Shown piece by piece: positions 33,768-43,643 of a stretch of DNA of 64,000 bases. The notes under the pieces are model-generated. The model saw nothing but the letters and a program-made list of their open reading frames with translations. It did no database searches and was not told the DNA's origin. The DNA lies in assembly GCA_030427505.1 (NCBI GenBank), contig JAUICH010000004.1, forward strand, positions 186,001 through 250,000. The letters run 5' to 3'. Source of the stretch: Verrucomicrobiia bacterium (GTDB taxonomy: Bacteria; Verrucomicrobiota; Verrucomicrobiia; Verrucomicrobiales; DEV007). Positions within the stretch are counted from its first letter, which is position 1. Each line of letters begins with the position of its first letter. The position numbers and the translations under genes were made by a program.

Positions 33768-36700
33768 ATGAAACCTGACGCCGCGGCAGAGAAGTCCGGC
33801 GACGGGGAAGGTGGATTCGCCATCCGCCACCGGCTGGCCATCATCTTCATTACCCTGGCCTTCTGTCTGGCCGGAGGGTATGCGTCTCTGCGGATGCCGT
33901 CCTCGGTCTTTCCGGAGACGGACTTTCCCCGCGTGGTCATCCTGATCGACAACGGGGTGATGCCGGGAGATGAAATGATGGCCACCATTACCCGGCCGGT
34001 GGAGGAGGCCATGAAAGACATTCCGGGGGTGGTGCAGGTCCGCTCCGCCACGGGGCGCGGCTCCGCCGAAGTAAACGTCTTCTTCGACTGGCAGACGGAC
34101 ATGGTGCAGAGCGAACTGTATGTGCTCAGCCGCATCTCCCAACTGAAGTCCCGCCTGCCCGCGACGGCGGAGACCAATGTCTGGCGGCTGACGTTTAATG
34201 CCTTTCCCATCATGGGCGTCAGCCTGAGCAGTCCGGACCGCGACATCACGGAGCTGTCCGAACTGGCCCGCTACAATCTGAAACCCCGGTTCCTCCAGAT
34301 ACCCGGCATTGCCCGCGTGGATCTGGTGGGCGACCGCACGCCGGAATATCACGTGGTGGCCGATCCCCTGAAGCTCGCGGCGGCGCATCTGACCCTGGCG
34401 GATATCACCACCGCGCTTGAAAAAAATGATCTGACGGCCCCCACTGGCTTTCACACGGAGAACTACACCATCTACCTGGCGGTGGTGGATGGCCGGCTGG
34501 GTGGCCTGGAGAGTATTGAGAATTTCGCGGTCGCGATGCAGGGCGATCACCCGGTCCGGATTCGCGATATTGCCCGCGTGGAGCGGGCTCCCGAACCGGT
34601 ATTCAACATCGTGAATGCTCAGGGGCGGCGCGCCGTGCTGATGAACATTCGCGCCCAGCCCAGCGGCAGCAGCATCCTTCAAATCGCAAGGGATCTCAAA
34701 GCGCAACTGGCGGACCTGAAAAAGACGCTGCCCGCGGACATGCAACTGTCCTTCTACTATGACCAGTCCCTCTTTGTGCGGGATTCCGTCCAAAGCGTGT
34801 GGGATGCCATTTTCATCGGCCTGCTTTTCGCGGTGGTCATTCTCTACGCCTTTCTTAAGAACTGGGGTAGCGTCATTACCGCCATCGTGGTAATACCCGT
34901 TTCGGTGCTGGTCACCATCGTCGTGATGCTCGCGGCGGAGCTGACTTTCAATCTGATGACTCTGGGCGGCATCGCCGCCGCCATTGGGTTGATCATTGAC
35001 GACGCCATCGTGGTCGTGGAAGCCATCTGCGCCCGGATTTCCCAGGGCGAGACGCGCCTGAACGCGATCCGGCTGGGGATGACGGACATCCGCCAGCCGC
35101 TCATCGCTTCCACTTTGACCCCCGTGGTGGTCTTCATTCCGCTGGCGTTTCTGGACGGGCTTCCCGGCGTTTTCTTCCGGTCTCTCGCGCTGACCATGGT
35201 GGTCGCCCTGCTGACCTCTCTGGTGCTGGCGATGACGCTCACGCCCGCGCTGGCGTCCATCTTCCTGCGCGACCGTCCCCGCTCCTCCGCCCCGGATGGC
35301 GCCGCCAGCGATCATGGAGAAGGTTTTCTGCTGCGGCCGATGCTGCGCCTATTCGGCGGGGTGCTGCGGCTCGCGTTGCGTTTGCGCTGGGTCACCCTGA
35401 TCGCCATCGTGGCTCTGGGCGCCGGTGGGGTGTGGCTTTTCCGGCAGTTGCCGACGGGCTTCATGGCGGAGATGGACGAAGGCGGGTTCGTGATCGACTA
35501 TCACACCCCGTGGGGCACGAGCCTGGAAGAGACGGATCGCCTCATGCAGCAGGCGGAAGCCATCCTCCGCGCCACTCCAGAAGTGGAAGGCTATTCGCGC
35601 CGCACGGGAGCGCGGCTGGCGCTGGCCATCGCCGAGCCGAACACGGGTGACTTTTTGGTTAAGCTGCGAAGCGACCGGAAACGCAGCACAGAGGAGGTCA
35701 AGCAGGGGCTTCGCCGTGAGTTCAATGCGACCATCCCCGGCGCGGAATGGGAGTTTCCCGGCATCCTGGGAGACCTGATCGGGGACCTCACCTGGTCTCC
35801 CGATCCGGTGGAAGTGAAGCTCTTTTCGAATGACACCGCATGGCTCAAAAAGAAGGCTCCAGAAGTCCAGGCCGCCATCGAGACGGTGGAAGGCGTGGTG
35901 GACACGAGCGACGGACTGGACATGACGGGCCCCACCATCAGCTTCCGGGTCCGGACGGTGGACGCCCTCCGCTTTGGGCTGACGGCGGATGACATTGCCA
36001 CCGCGGTCAACACGGCGATGCTGGGCCGCACGGCCGCCTCCCTCCTGGAAGGAGATCGCGTGGTGGAGATCCGCGTGACCCTGGAGCCCGGCGCCATTGC
36101 CCATTTGGATGACCTGAAAAACCTGCCCCTGCGCACCGCCGCCGGGGAGACCGTGAGCCTGGCCCAGGTGGCTGATGTCACGGAGGTAGGCGGGCAGCTC
36201 GAACTGCATCGCGAAGACCTCCGGCAACTGGTGGCGGTCACGGCGGCCCTGGAAGGCCGGGATCTGGGCAGCGGCATCGCGGACATCAAGCGATTGCTGG
36301 GCGCGGATCCCTCCATCCCACCGGGTGTCATCGAATACGGCGGGCTCTACGAGCAGCAGCAGCAAGGCTTTCGAAACCTGCTGGTGGTGCTTTGCCTGGG
36401 CACGGCGTTGGTATTCACCGTGTTGCTCATCGAATTCCGTTCCTTTCGCGAGCCGATCGCCATTGTCAGCGGCTCGCTGCTCGCTTTGATCGGCACCGTG
36501 GGCGCCCTGTGGATTTCGGGCACCACGCTGAATATCGTGAGCTTTCTGGGCGCCATCATCGGGGTGGGGATCGTGGCGAAGAATGGGATTCTGATGCTGG
36601 ATTTGGTCGACCACCATTTGAAAGAGGGGCTCAGTCTGGAAGAGGCTCTGGTCCGCTCCGGGCGCCGGCGTTTCCGGCCCATCCTCATGACCTCTCTTGC

Positions 36701-36863
36701 CACGGTGTTGGCCATGGCGCCGCTGGCCTGGGGAATCGGGCACGGGGCGGACATGCTGCGTCCCCTGGCCATTGGGATCATTGGCGCTCTGTGCATCTCT
36801 CTGCTGTTTTCGCTGATCGCGACTCCGGTCATTTACCGGCTGATCGGCAGGAAGGGCGGATAG
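33768..36863 (+). CDS. RND-superfamily efflux permease
   Basis: 1031 residues from ATG 33768, with GGAG 12 bases upstream. It has the usual twelve membrane helices with two large periplasmic loops. TM4 carries GLIIDDAIVVVEA, the paired Asp of proton-relay drug pumps (HAE type), rather than the metal-pump version. TM10-12 show GAIIGVGIVAKNGILMLD and TSLATVLAMAPLAWGIGHGADML. The substrate is likely a hydrophobic toxic compound; specificity cannot be read from sequence. It completes a three-gene operon. No regulator is adjacent, but a 16-bp palindrome lies upstream of the operon. Confidence 0.92.
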   Translation: MKPDAAAEKSGDGEGGFAIRHRLAIIFITLAFCLAGGYASLRMPSSVFPETDFPRVVILIDNGVMPGDEMMATITRPVEEAMKDIPGVVQVRSATGRGSAEVNVFFDWQTDMVQSELYVLSRISQLKSRLPATAETNVWRLTFNAFPIMGVSLSSPDRDITELSELARYNLKPRFLQIPGIARVDLVGDRTPEYHVVADPLKLAAAHLTLADITTALEKNDLTAPTGFHTENYTIYLAVVDGRLGGLESIENFAVAMQGDHPVRIRDIARVERAPEPVFNIVNAQGRRAVLMNIRAQPSGSSILQIARDLKAQLADLKKTLPADMQLSFYYDQSLFVRDSVQSVWDAIFIGLLFAVVILYAFLKNWGSVITAIVVIPVSVLVTIVVMLAAELTFNLMTLGGIAAAIGLIIDDAIVVVEAICARISQGETRLNAIRLGMTDIRQPLIASTLTPVVVFIPLAFLDGLPGVFFRSLALTMVVALLTSLVLAMTLTPALASIFLRDRPRSSAPDGAASDHGEGFLLRPMLRLFGGVLRLALRLRWVTLIAIVALGAGGVWLFRQLPTGFMAEMDEGGFVIDYHTPWGTSLEETDRLMQQAEAILRATPEVEGYSRRTGARLALAIAEPNTGDFLVKLRSDRKRSTEEVKQGLRREFNATIPGAEWEFPGILGDLIGDLTWSPDPVEVKLFSNDTAWLKKKAPEVQAAIETVEGVVDTSDGLDMTGPTISFRVRTVDALRFGLTADDIATAVNTAMLGRTAASLLEGDRVVEIRVTLEPGAIAHLDDLKNLPLRTAAGETVSLAQVADVTEVGGQLELHREDLRQLVAVTAALEGRDLGSGIADIKRLLGADPSIPPGVIEYGGLYEQQQQGFRNLLVVLCLGTALVFTVLLIEFRSFREPIAIVSGSLLALIGTVGALWISGTTLNIVSFLGAIIGVGIVAKNGILMLDLVDHHLKEGLSLEEALVRSGRRRFRPILMTSLATVLAMAPLAWGIGHGADMLRPLAIGIIGALCISLLFSLIATPVIYRLIGRKGG

Positions 36864-36962
36864 CCGGCCCGGCGGACTTGGTGCTTGCCGCGCATCGTGG
36901 AAAAGGCTTCTGTTGGTTACCTCATAACCCCACTTTTCCTCTCCCTTCCCCTCCCCCTCCCC

Positions 36963-37832
36963 ATGAAATCCCGAGTTTTATTTCTGGTTGCCGGTTTGCT
37001 CACGATGGCGGCGCTGCCTCTGTCGGCGGAACCGGAGCCGCCGGTCAAAGACGTTGTCTTCCTGGCCACGGAGGACTTTGAGCTGAAGCTGGACTTCTAC
37101 TTTCCCGAAGACGTGGAGAATCCGCCCCTGGTGGTTTTCATCCACGGTGGGGGTTGGCGGAACAACAGTTACAAGAACTGCCGCACTCCCTGGCTGACGG
37201 ACTACGGCTTCGCGGTGGCGAGCATCGGCTACCGGCTCTCGCACCAGGCCACTTTTCCAGCCCAGATTCACGACTGCAAGGCGGCCATCCGCTGGCTGCG
37301 CGCTCACGCGGAAGAGTATGGTTACGACGCCACCCGCATCGGCGTGGCGGGCACCTCCGCCGGTGGCCACTTGGTGGCTTTGTTAGGAGTGTCGGGCGGC
37401 GAGGAAGCGTTGGAAGGCACCTTGGGCAAGCACCTGGACCAAAGCTCACGGGTCCAGGCGGTGGTGGACTACTTCGGCCCCACGGATTTCATCCTGCGTT
37501 CCCAGAATCAACCAAAGAAAACAGAGGAGGAGGACTCCCCCGTGAAACTGCTGTTGGGCGCTCCGGTCAGCCAGAACCCGGAACTCGCCAAGCTGGCCAG
37601 CCCAGCCTTTCATGTGACGGAGGATGACCCCCCACTCCTCATTTTTCACGGAGCGAAGGACAAAACGGTATACCTGGACCAGTCGGAGCGGATCGTGGCT
37701 GAGTATCAAAAGGCCGGACTGGGCGTAACGCTGGAGGTGCTCCCGGACGGAGGACACGGGAAGGGCGACTTCTTTGAAAAGGCGAACCGGGACAAAGCGG
37801 CGGCGTTCTTGAAGAAGCATCTATCACCCTGA
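36963..37832 (+). CDS. Exported alpha/beta hydrolase (BD-FAE-like esterase)
   Basis: 289 residues from ATG 36963, directly before the signal peptide MKSRVLFLVAGLLTMAALPLSA. Motifs: FIHGGGWRNN (oxyanion), GYRLSHQATFPAQIHDCKAAIRWLR, GTSAGGHLVALLG (nucleophile Ser), FHGAKDKTVYLDQSE (Asp) and GGHGKGDF (His). It is related to the esterase at 11226 and probably deacylates polysaccharides. It stands 99 bp after the RND gene; a shared transcript is possible but the functions look unrelated. Confidence 0.88.
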   Translation: MKSRVLFLVAGLLTMAALPLSAEPEPPVKDVVFLATEDFELKLDFYFPEDVENPPLVVFIHGGGWRNNSYKNCRTPWLTDYGFAVASIGYRLSHQATFPAQIHDCKAAIRWLRAHAEEYGYDATRIGVAGTSAGGHLVALLGVSGGEEALEGTLGKHLDQSSRVQAVVDYFGPTDFILRSQNQPKKTEEEDSPVKLLLGAPVSQNPELAKLASPAFHVTEDDPPLLIFHGAKDKTVYLDQSERIVAEYQKAGLGVTLEVLPDGGHGKGDFFEKANRDKAAAFLKKHLSP

Positions 37833-37888
37833 CGATTGCCCCTGAAACCGTCCACTTCTCAGACTCTTTCTCAGAACCTGCTCCGAGA

Positions 37889-38112
37889 GCGCTAGTGTGG
37901 TGTTTGCAATATATCTAGATGAAATCAATTAAGTTTTAGAGCCGGAAATTTGCTCGCTTCGCTCAGATATTTTGATGATCGCGGTCTTCTTTTCCAATTT
38001 CCGCGTTGCTCGATCAGTCGTTGAGCTTGCTCAACTCCCTCCTCGCTCCTTGAATTTGAAAAAGATTCCTCGCGAATTTCGTCCACCTATTTCGCAATCA
38101 CCACACTAGCGC
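37889..38112. mobile_element. 224-bp MITE-like element, family 3
   Basis: The ends are inverted repeats, GCGCTAGTGTGGTGTTTGC on the left and CACCACACTAGCGC on the right, 14 bases perfect and further matches inward. The interior is AT-rich and non-coding, unlike the GC-rich neighbours. The TAGTGTGG end resembles TAGGCAGTGTGG of family 1, hinting at a shared enzyme type. The remaining gap (38113-38302) shows no gene. Confidence 0.7.
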
Positions 38113-38302
38113 GCACCATTCCCAATAATCTGGGACAAAATCTTTTCTTAGATGGCGAGAGAAGCAGGAAAAAGAGAGAGCAAACAATAGAACTCCGCAT
38201 TGGACCATCATTGACACCCCAATCTGGTTGCTATCCGCAGCCCTTCCGTAGGAGAACAAAGAAAAGCTGCCACAGACCCATCAGGCAATCTGCATTCGTT
38301 CC

Positions 38303-38581
38303 ATGAATAGAGACTTTGGTATTTGGGCCCTCAGCCTGGGCCTCGCGGGCATTGGGGCCGGTCTGGCTCTCTTGTATCTGGACTTCAGGGTTAGAGAGGG
38401 ACAGTGGGTTTACTTGACCATGCTGTCCCGGCAGGGCATTGCTCCCGAGCTTTCGGATATTCAAATCTGGCGCCAGCACGGCAATCTTTGGCTTCTTCCA
38501 GCCCTTTGGGGGCTGGGGCTTCCGCTGGCGGTTCTGGGGGCGATTGCCGTCTATCGGAGCAAGGAAATCAGATCATCCTAG
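38303..38581 (+). CDS. Small membrane protein upstream of pnuC
   Basis: 92 residues with two hydrophobic segments, LSLGLAGIGAGLALLYLDF and LLPALWGLGLPLAVLGAIAVY, and a short basic tail. It is 69 bp ahead of pnuC on the same strand. I recognise no family. Codon use fits the region, so it is probably real; it may belong to the NAD-salvage operon. Confidence 0.6.
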   Translation: MNRDFGIWALSLGLAGIGAGLALLYLDFRVREGQWVYLTMLSRQGIAPELSDIQIWRQHGNLWLLPALWGLGLPLAVLGAIAVYRSKEIRSS

Positions 38582-38650
38582 TGGTTAGGTTACCGCGTTG
38601 TTCCTGGAGGGATCTTCTCGCTCTCTCATGGTACTTTCTTTCATTTGCGT

Positions 38651-39292
38651 ATGATCTGGATTGAGAGTTTTGCGGTCGTTTTTGGGCTTCTCTGTGTCTG
38701 GCTGACGGTCCGCCAGAATATCTGGTGCTGGCCCACCGGCCTGGTGCAGGTGGTGCTCTATATCGTGATTTTCTATCAGGTAAAGCTGTACTCCGATCTC
38801 ATTCTTCATGTCGTCTATTTGGGCATGCAGATATACGGCTGGTACCACTGGCTACATGGAGGACGGAACCGGGGGGAATTGGCGGTGACCCGCTTGAGTT
38901 CGCGGGCTTTGGCCGGATGGACCCTGGCGGCGGTGGCCGGCTCTGCCGGCTGGGGCTACCTGATGGCGTCAGGAACGAACGCGGCGCTGCCCTATGGCGA
39001 CGCCTTTACCACCGTGGCCAGCCTGATCGCCCAGTGGCTGATGGCACGCAAACGCCTGGAATCCTGGTGGTTCTGGATTGCCGTGGACGTGGTGGCGATT
39101 GGCATTTATGTCAGGAAAGATCTCTTCCTTACCTCGGGGCTCTATGCGGTATTCCTGTGCCTGGCCACGATGGGCTATTTTGCGTGGAGAAAAGATCTGC
39201 TGACTGCCGCCCTTCCAACCGCCACACATGACGACCGGACTGACACTGGGAAAGTACGCCCCTCTGCACAAGGGGCATCAATCGCTGATTGA
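38651..39292 (+). CDS. pnuC: Nicotinamide riboside transporter PnuC
   Basis: 213 residues from ATG 38651 (the frame also offers TTG two codons earlier). Seven hydrophobic helices are visible, with the family features [41 protein letters not shown] and [27 protein letters not shown], where Trp and Gln residues line the ligand site. It takes up nicotinamide riboside by facilitated diffusion, driven by phosphorylation in the cytoplasm. Its 3' end overlaps nadR by 65 bases in another frame, which ties it to the kinase that traps the substrate. Confidence 0.93.
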   Translation: MIWIESFAVVFGLLCVWLTVRQNIWCWPTGLVQVVLYIVIFYQVKLYSDLILHVVYLGMQIYGWYHWLHGGRNRGELAVTRLSSRALAGWTLAAVAGSAGWGYLMASGTNAALPYGDAFTTVASLIAQWLMARKRLESWWFWIAVDVVAIGIYVRKDLFLTSGLYAVFLCLATMGYFAWRKDLLTAALPTATHDDRTDTGKVRPSAQGASIAD

Positions 39293-40244
39293 AACAGGCC
39301 TTAGGGAAACCGATCGGCTGGTGGTCCTGATCTACAACGCCACCGAGGTCACCACGGTACCGCTATCCGTGAGGGCTGACTGGATTCGTACCCTTTACCC
39401 AAAGGCTGAGGTCATTGAGGCATGGGACGGCCCCACCATCATCGGAAACAGTCCGGAGATCCGGCAACTCCACGAAGACTATCTGCACAAGATTCTGGGC
39501 GAGTGGAAGATCACCCACTTCTACTCCAGCGAATTCTATGGCGAACACGTAAGCCAGGCCCTGGGAGCAAAGGACTGCCGGATCGATCCGGACCGCACGC
39601 GCATTCCCATCTCAGGATCCGCGCTGCGCGCCAACCTGTTTGAGAATCGCCAATTTCTGGATCCCCTGGTTTACCGGGATCTTGTCACGTGGGTGACCTT
39701 CGTGGGCGCGCCGTCTACCGGCAAGACGACTTTGTGCAAACACCTGGCCGATCAGTTCGATACGACCTGGGCGCCCGAGTATGGCCGGGAATACTGGGAG
39801 AAGCACCAAATCAACCGGCGCCTGTCTTTGGAACAGTTGCTCGAAATCGCCCAGAGGCACCGGGCCCGAGAGGAGGAATGGGTTCGCGACGCCAGGGACT
39901 ATCTCTTCGTCGATACAGACGCCACCACCACGCGACACTTTTCGCTATACTACCATGGGGAAGCTCTTCCGGAACTGGACAGACTCGCGGACGATGCCGC
40001 CCGGCGGTACGATCTGGTGTTTCTCTGCGAGGATGACATCCCATACGACGATACCTGGGACCGGTCCGGGGAGACGAACCGGGCAGAGTTTCAGGAGCGC
40101 ATCCGGGCGGACCTGGCACGTCGCGGGACTCCCTTTGTATCCTTGTCAGGGTCGCTCGCGGAAAGGACGGCAACCGTTCGGAGCGTGCTTTCAAAGTTCG
40201 ACAAATGGACGCCATCAGCAAACCCGGTGGCGAGCCTCCAGTGA
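39228..40244 (+). CDS. nadR: NadR-like NMN adenylyltransferase / ribosylnicotinamide kinase
   Basis: 338 residues. Residues 1-150 are a nucleotidyltransferase domain with [15 protein letters not shown] (HxGH motif at 14-17) and [13 protein letters not shown]. From about 155 a kinase domain begins with Walker [11 protein letters not shown], then [10 protein letters not shown] and the lid-region [15 protein letters not shown]. The helix-turn-helix repressor domain of enterobacterial NadR is absent, so this is the bifunctional enzyme only. It phosphorylates imported nicotinamide riboside and adenylates NMN to NAD. It overlaps pnuC by 65 bases. Confidence 0.93.
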   Translation: MTTGLTLGKYAPLHKGHQSLIETGLRETDRLVVLIYNATEVTTVPLSVRADWIRTLYPKAEVIEAWDGPTIIGNSPEIRQLHEDYLHKILGEWKITHFYSSEFYGEHVSQALGAKDCRIDPDRTRIPISGSALRANLFENRQFLDPLVYRDLVTWVTFVGAPSTGKTTLCKHLADQFDTTWAPEYGREYWEKHQINRRLSLEQLLEIAQRHRAREEEWVRDARDYLFVDTDATTTRHFSLYYHGEALPELDRLADDAARRYDLVFLCEDDIPYDDTWDRSGETNRAEFQERIRADLARRGTPFVSLSGSLAERTATVRSVLSKFDKWTPSANPVASLQ

Positions 40245-40397
40245 GCCCAGCCCTCCGGCCATGAGTCTCATTGTATATCGCGGGACAGATCGGGCTCATT
40301 CTTCGCGGTAAGCCGCGTAGAAAGAACGGTTTGAATTTATCCTTCCCCCCGCGCGGGAAGCCACTACCATCCCCGGAGAACCCCCATTTCCCCATTC

Positions 40398-42116
40398 ATG
40401 TTCAACCTCAGCATTGCCGACCTTACAACTCTGGCGCTTTACCTCCTGGGCGTGACCGTGCTGGGTCTGCTGGCGGCGCGGAAGGTGCATAGCCTGGCGG
40501 ACTTTGTGATGCCGCGAAAGTTTGGGAAGGCCTTCATGCTGATGCATGGCTTCGGCACTTCCACGCACTCGGACCAGGCGGTGTCGGTGGCGTCGAAGAC
40601 ATTCACCTCCGGGCTGTCAGGCATCTGGTACCAGTGGATGTGGCTGTTCGCCACGCCGTTCTTCTGGCTCATCGCGCCGATGATGCGGCGGTTCCGCGCG
40701 CTGACCACGGCGGACGTGTTCCGGGCCCGGTTTGATGGGTCGGTCGCCACTCTTTTCGCGGTCATGGGTCTGGGGAAGTTCATGATGAACATCGGCCTCA
40801 TGCTGAGTGGCAGCGCGTCGATCATCAACGCGGCCACGGACGGCGCCCTGCCACCAAACACGATGATCTTTGTCATGACGGTGTTGTTTGTTATCTACGG
40901 CATGGCGGGCGGCTTGAGCGCGGCCATCGTTACGGATTTTCTCCAGGGCATCCTGACGCTGCTCTTTTCTTTCATGCTGCTGCCGGTGGTGCTGAACGCC
41001 GTGGGCGGCCTGAGCGGGATGAAGGAAACCATCCCGGCGCTGTTTCCGGACAAGGACATGCTCTCCCTGGTGGTGCCGGGCGGCATCGGCGTCTTTTACA
41101 TTTTCATGATCGCGCTGAACAGCCTGCTGGGCGTGGTGGTGCAGCCGCACAACATGGGCACCTGCGCGGCGGGCAAGACGGAGATGGAAGGAGCGGTCGG
41201 GTTCATGGGCGGCACCATGCTGAAGCGGGTCTGCACCGTGGCCTGGTGTATCACGGCGCTGGCGGCGGTGGCTTACTATCAAGGCCATATTGAAGACCCG
41301 GATCTGGTCTATGGCTCCATGGCGAGGGAGTTTCTCCCGCAGATCCTGCCGGGGCTGCTGGGCCTGTTCCTGGCTGCCCTGCTGGCAACGGTGATGGGGT
41401 CTTGCGATTCCTTCATGGTGGCTTCGTCAGGCTTGATCGCGGAGAACCTGTATAAGCCGCTCTTTCCCGGAAAGACGGACAAGCACTACCTGACGGTAGC
41501 CCGTGTCGCCTCGCTGGTGGTGGTGGCGGGAGGCGTCGTGATGGCCTACCAGCAGAAAAGTGTGGTAGAACTGCTGGAGGATTTGTGGATGATCAACTCC
41601 ATGATGGCCATGGCGTTCTGGCTGGGCATCTTCTGGCGCCGCACCACACCGGCGGGCGCCTGGGCCGCCACGCTGGGCGCCGTGATCACCTGGTGGGTTA
41701 CCTCTCAAACAGGGGTGGCCGCCTGGCTGGCCGGGACTTTTCACGCGGACGCGGCCGGGATCGTCCGGACAAACGCGGAGGGACTGCTGGAGGTCAGCTT
41801 ACCCTGGAAGATGCTCTTTTACATCGTCATCGGCTTCGGCGCGGGCATTGTGGTGAGCCTGATGACGAAACCGGTGGAGGAAGAAAAGCTGGAACATTTC
41901 TACAACCTGATGCGCACGCCGGTGCAACCGAACGAGGAAATCCCCGGTCCCTGTCAATTGCCGAAAGGCGCGATACCCGGTCCGCGGCGCGTGCTTTTTC
42001 CAAACTCGAACTGGGAAGTCCCCGTGCCCGGCAGGCGGGCGGTGGCTGGTTTCCTCGCCGGTTGGGCCATGGTGGGTCTGATCATTGCGGGAGTGGCCTG
42101 GATGTTTGCGCATTAG
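40398..42116 (+). CDS. Sodium/solute symporter (SSS family)
   Basis: 572 residues with about 13 membrane helices. The SSS fold is supported by YLLGVTVLGLLAARKVHSLADFVMP, HGFGTSTHSDQAVSVASKTFTSGLSGIWYQWMW and GLLGLFLAALLATVMGSCDSFMVASSGLIAENLYKPL (the Na2-site helix). The first hydrophobic residues act as membrane anchor, with no separate signal. The gene is followed 24 bp later by a sulfatase that lacks a signal peptide. This suggests import of a sulfated small molecule and its desulfation inside the cell (inference). Confidence 0.88.
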   Translation: MFNLSIADLTTLALYLLGVTVLGLLAARKVHSLADFVMPRKFGKAFMLMHGFGTSTHSDQAVSVASKTFTSGLSGIWYQWMWLFATPFFWLIAPMMRRFRALTTADVFRARFDGSVATLFAVMGLGKFMMNIGLMLSGSASIINAATDGALPPNTMIFVMTVLFVIYGMAGGLSAAIVTDFLQGILTLLFSFMLLPVVLNAVGGLSGMKETIPALFPDKDMLSLVVPGGIGVFYIFMIALNSLLGVVVQPHNMGTCAAGKTEMEGAVGFMGGTMLKRVCTVAWCITALAAVAYYQGHIEDPDLVYGSMAREFLPQILPGLLGLFLAALLATVMGSCDSFMVASSGLIAENLYKPLFPGKTDKHYLTVARVASLVVVAGGVVMAYQQKSVVELLEDLWMINSMMAMAFWLGIFWRRTTPAGAWAATLGAVITWWVTSQTGVAAWLAGTFHADAAGIVRTNAEGLLEVSLPWKMLFYIVIGFGAGIVVSLMTKPVEEEKLEHFYNLMRTPVQPNEEIPGPCQLPKGAIPGPRRVLFPNSNWEVPVPGRRAVAGFLAGWAMVGLIIAGVAWMFAH

Positions 42117-42140
42117 TATAGAAACTGGGAAACGGAATTC

Positions 42141-43598
42141 ATGGCGGCGCAGCCTAACATTCTTCTATTTCTGATGGACGCGTGCCAGGCGGCGGCGCTG
42201 GAGCCGGGTAGCGCTTGTCAGACACCGAACTTCGACCGCCTGGCGGCGCGGGGCCTGCGTTTCCGCCGGGCCTACTGCCCCAGCCCCACCTGCTCGCCCT
42301 CCCGCGCCTCGCTCATGACGGGGCTGCTGCCGCACAACCACGGGGTGCTGGAGGTGGAGCACGGACGCGACGACGACCAGTGCGTGCTACGAACGGAACA
42401 CCCGCACTGGGCGCAACGCCTGTCGGAGGCGAGTTACGTGACGGGTTATTTCGGAAAGTGGCATATCGAACGCACCCAGCGGCTGGAGGACTTTGGCTGG
42501 CGGCACCACCACGTGAAAGGCGCGGGCCATCACGCCGGGCTGGGCACCGGAAAGGAACCGAGCACGCAGGGCATCGGCCTGGACCCTGCCCTGACCCGCT
42601 ACCAGCACGGACCGGAAGGCTACAACGATCTTCTGCACTACGGCGTGACGGACACCCCAGCCACGCGGAGGTATCCCGCTTATACGACCAACCAGGCTTT
42701 GGAGTTCATCCAGCGCCAAATCGCGTCCCCAGACGGTGAGCCCTGGTGCGCGTGCGCCAGCTTTTCGGAACCTAATGAAGCCTTAATAGTGAGCCGGGAG
42801 ACCTTCGAACGCTACGACCCGTCTTCCATTCCTCTACCTGAGAACCTGCGCGATCCCCTGGAAGGCCAGCCCGGACTCTATCGCCGCCAGCAAGGAATCG
42901 CCGCTGGGCTCAGCGATGACGAATGGCGTCTGGCGCGAACCTGCTACTTCGGCCGCATCACGGAACTGGACGACCAGTTCGGGCGGCTTCTGGATAGCCT
43001 GGAGGCTTCGGGCCAACTGGACGAAACGGTCATCGCCGTCACGTCCGATCATGGGCGATATGTGGGGGCTCACGGATTCGACGCGCACAACTTCGGCGCC
43101 TTCGAGGAAATCTATCGCGTGCCCTTGCTGATGGCCGGACCCGGCATTTCAGCGGGAGCGGAGAGCGAGTCACTGGTGGGCTTTCACGACCTCTGCCCCA
43201 CCCTACTGGACCTGTCCGGCGCGGAACCGATTGAGGTGCCAGATTCCGTGAGCTTCTCCCCAGTTCTCCAAGATCCCACGGCCATCTCCCGTCCCCATGG
43301 CATGTATGCCGAAAACCACGGCACCCGCTTCTCCCTGACCCAACGCATTCTCTGGCAAGGGGACTGGAAGTTCGTCTTCAACGGCTTCGACTTTGACGAG
43401 CTATACGACTTGGCCAGCGACCCCTGGGAGATGCACAATCTGGCCAACGACCCGGCTCAACAGAAACGCATCGCCTCCATGATGAAAGACGTCTGGAGAT
43501 TCATTCAAGAGACGGGCGACCGGACCTTGAATGAAACCCACTACTTTTCCATGCGGATGGGGGTGGTGGGGCCGAACGGCAGCCGCGACACCCCCTAA
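42141..43598 (+). CDS. Cytoplasmic formylglycine-type sulfatase
   Basis: 485 residues. There is no signal peptide: the protein starts MAAQPNILLFLMDACQ, the first strand of the sulfatase fold. The catalytic Cys51 lies in SPTCSPSRASLMTG (CxPxR). GYFGKWHIERTQ and VTSDHGRYVGAHG complete the active site. One difference is LMDACQ, where most sulfatases have a DD pair (Asp-Asp), so one metal ligand is missing or supplied elsewhere. It follows the SSS symporter by 24 bp. A phosphonate-hydrolase or choline-sulfatase-like activity on an imported sulfate ester is plausible. Confidence 0.87.
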   Translation: MAAQPNILLFLMDACQAAALEPGSACQTPNFDRLAARGLRFRRAYCPSPTCSPSRASLMTGLLPHNHGVLEVEHGRDDDQCVLRTEHPHWAQRLSEASYVTGYFGKWHIERTQRLEDFGWRHHHVKGAGHHAGLGTGKEPSTQGIGLDPALTRYQHGPEGYNDLLHYGVTDTPATRRYPAYTTNQALEFIQRQIASPDGEPWCACASFSEPNEALIVSRETFERYDPSSIPLPENLRDPLEGQPGLYRRQQGIAAGLSDDEWRLARTCYFGRITELDDQFGRLLDSLEASGQLDETVIAVTSDHGRYVGAHGFDAHNFGAFEEIYRVPLLMAGPGISAGAESESLVGFHDLCPTLLDLSGAEPIEVPDSVSFSPVLQDPTAISRPHGMYAENHGTRFSLTQRILWQGDWKFVFNGFDFDELYDLASDPWEMHNLANDPAQQKRIASMMKDVWRFIQETGDRTLNETHYFSMRMGVVGPNGSRDTP

Positions 43599-43643
43599 GA
43601 ATCGCCAAGACAATGCAAAATCGCTCAGACCACCACTACCTCG

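Noticed and set aside
33654-36743. Two long minus-strand frames (553 and 464 codons) opposite the RND permease
   Set aside because: They show His/Arg/Asp-rich shadow composition and no domain; the plus strand encodes an obvious RND pump.
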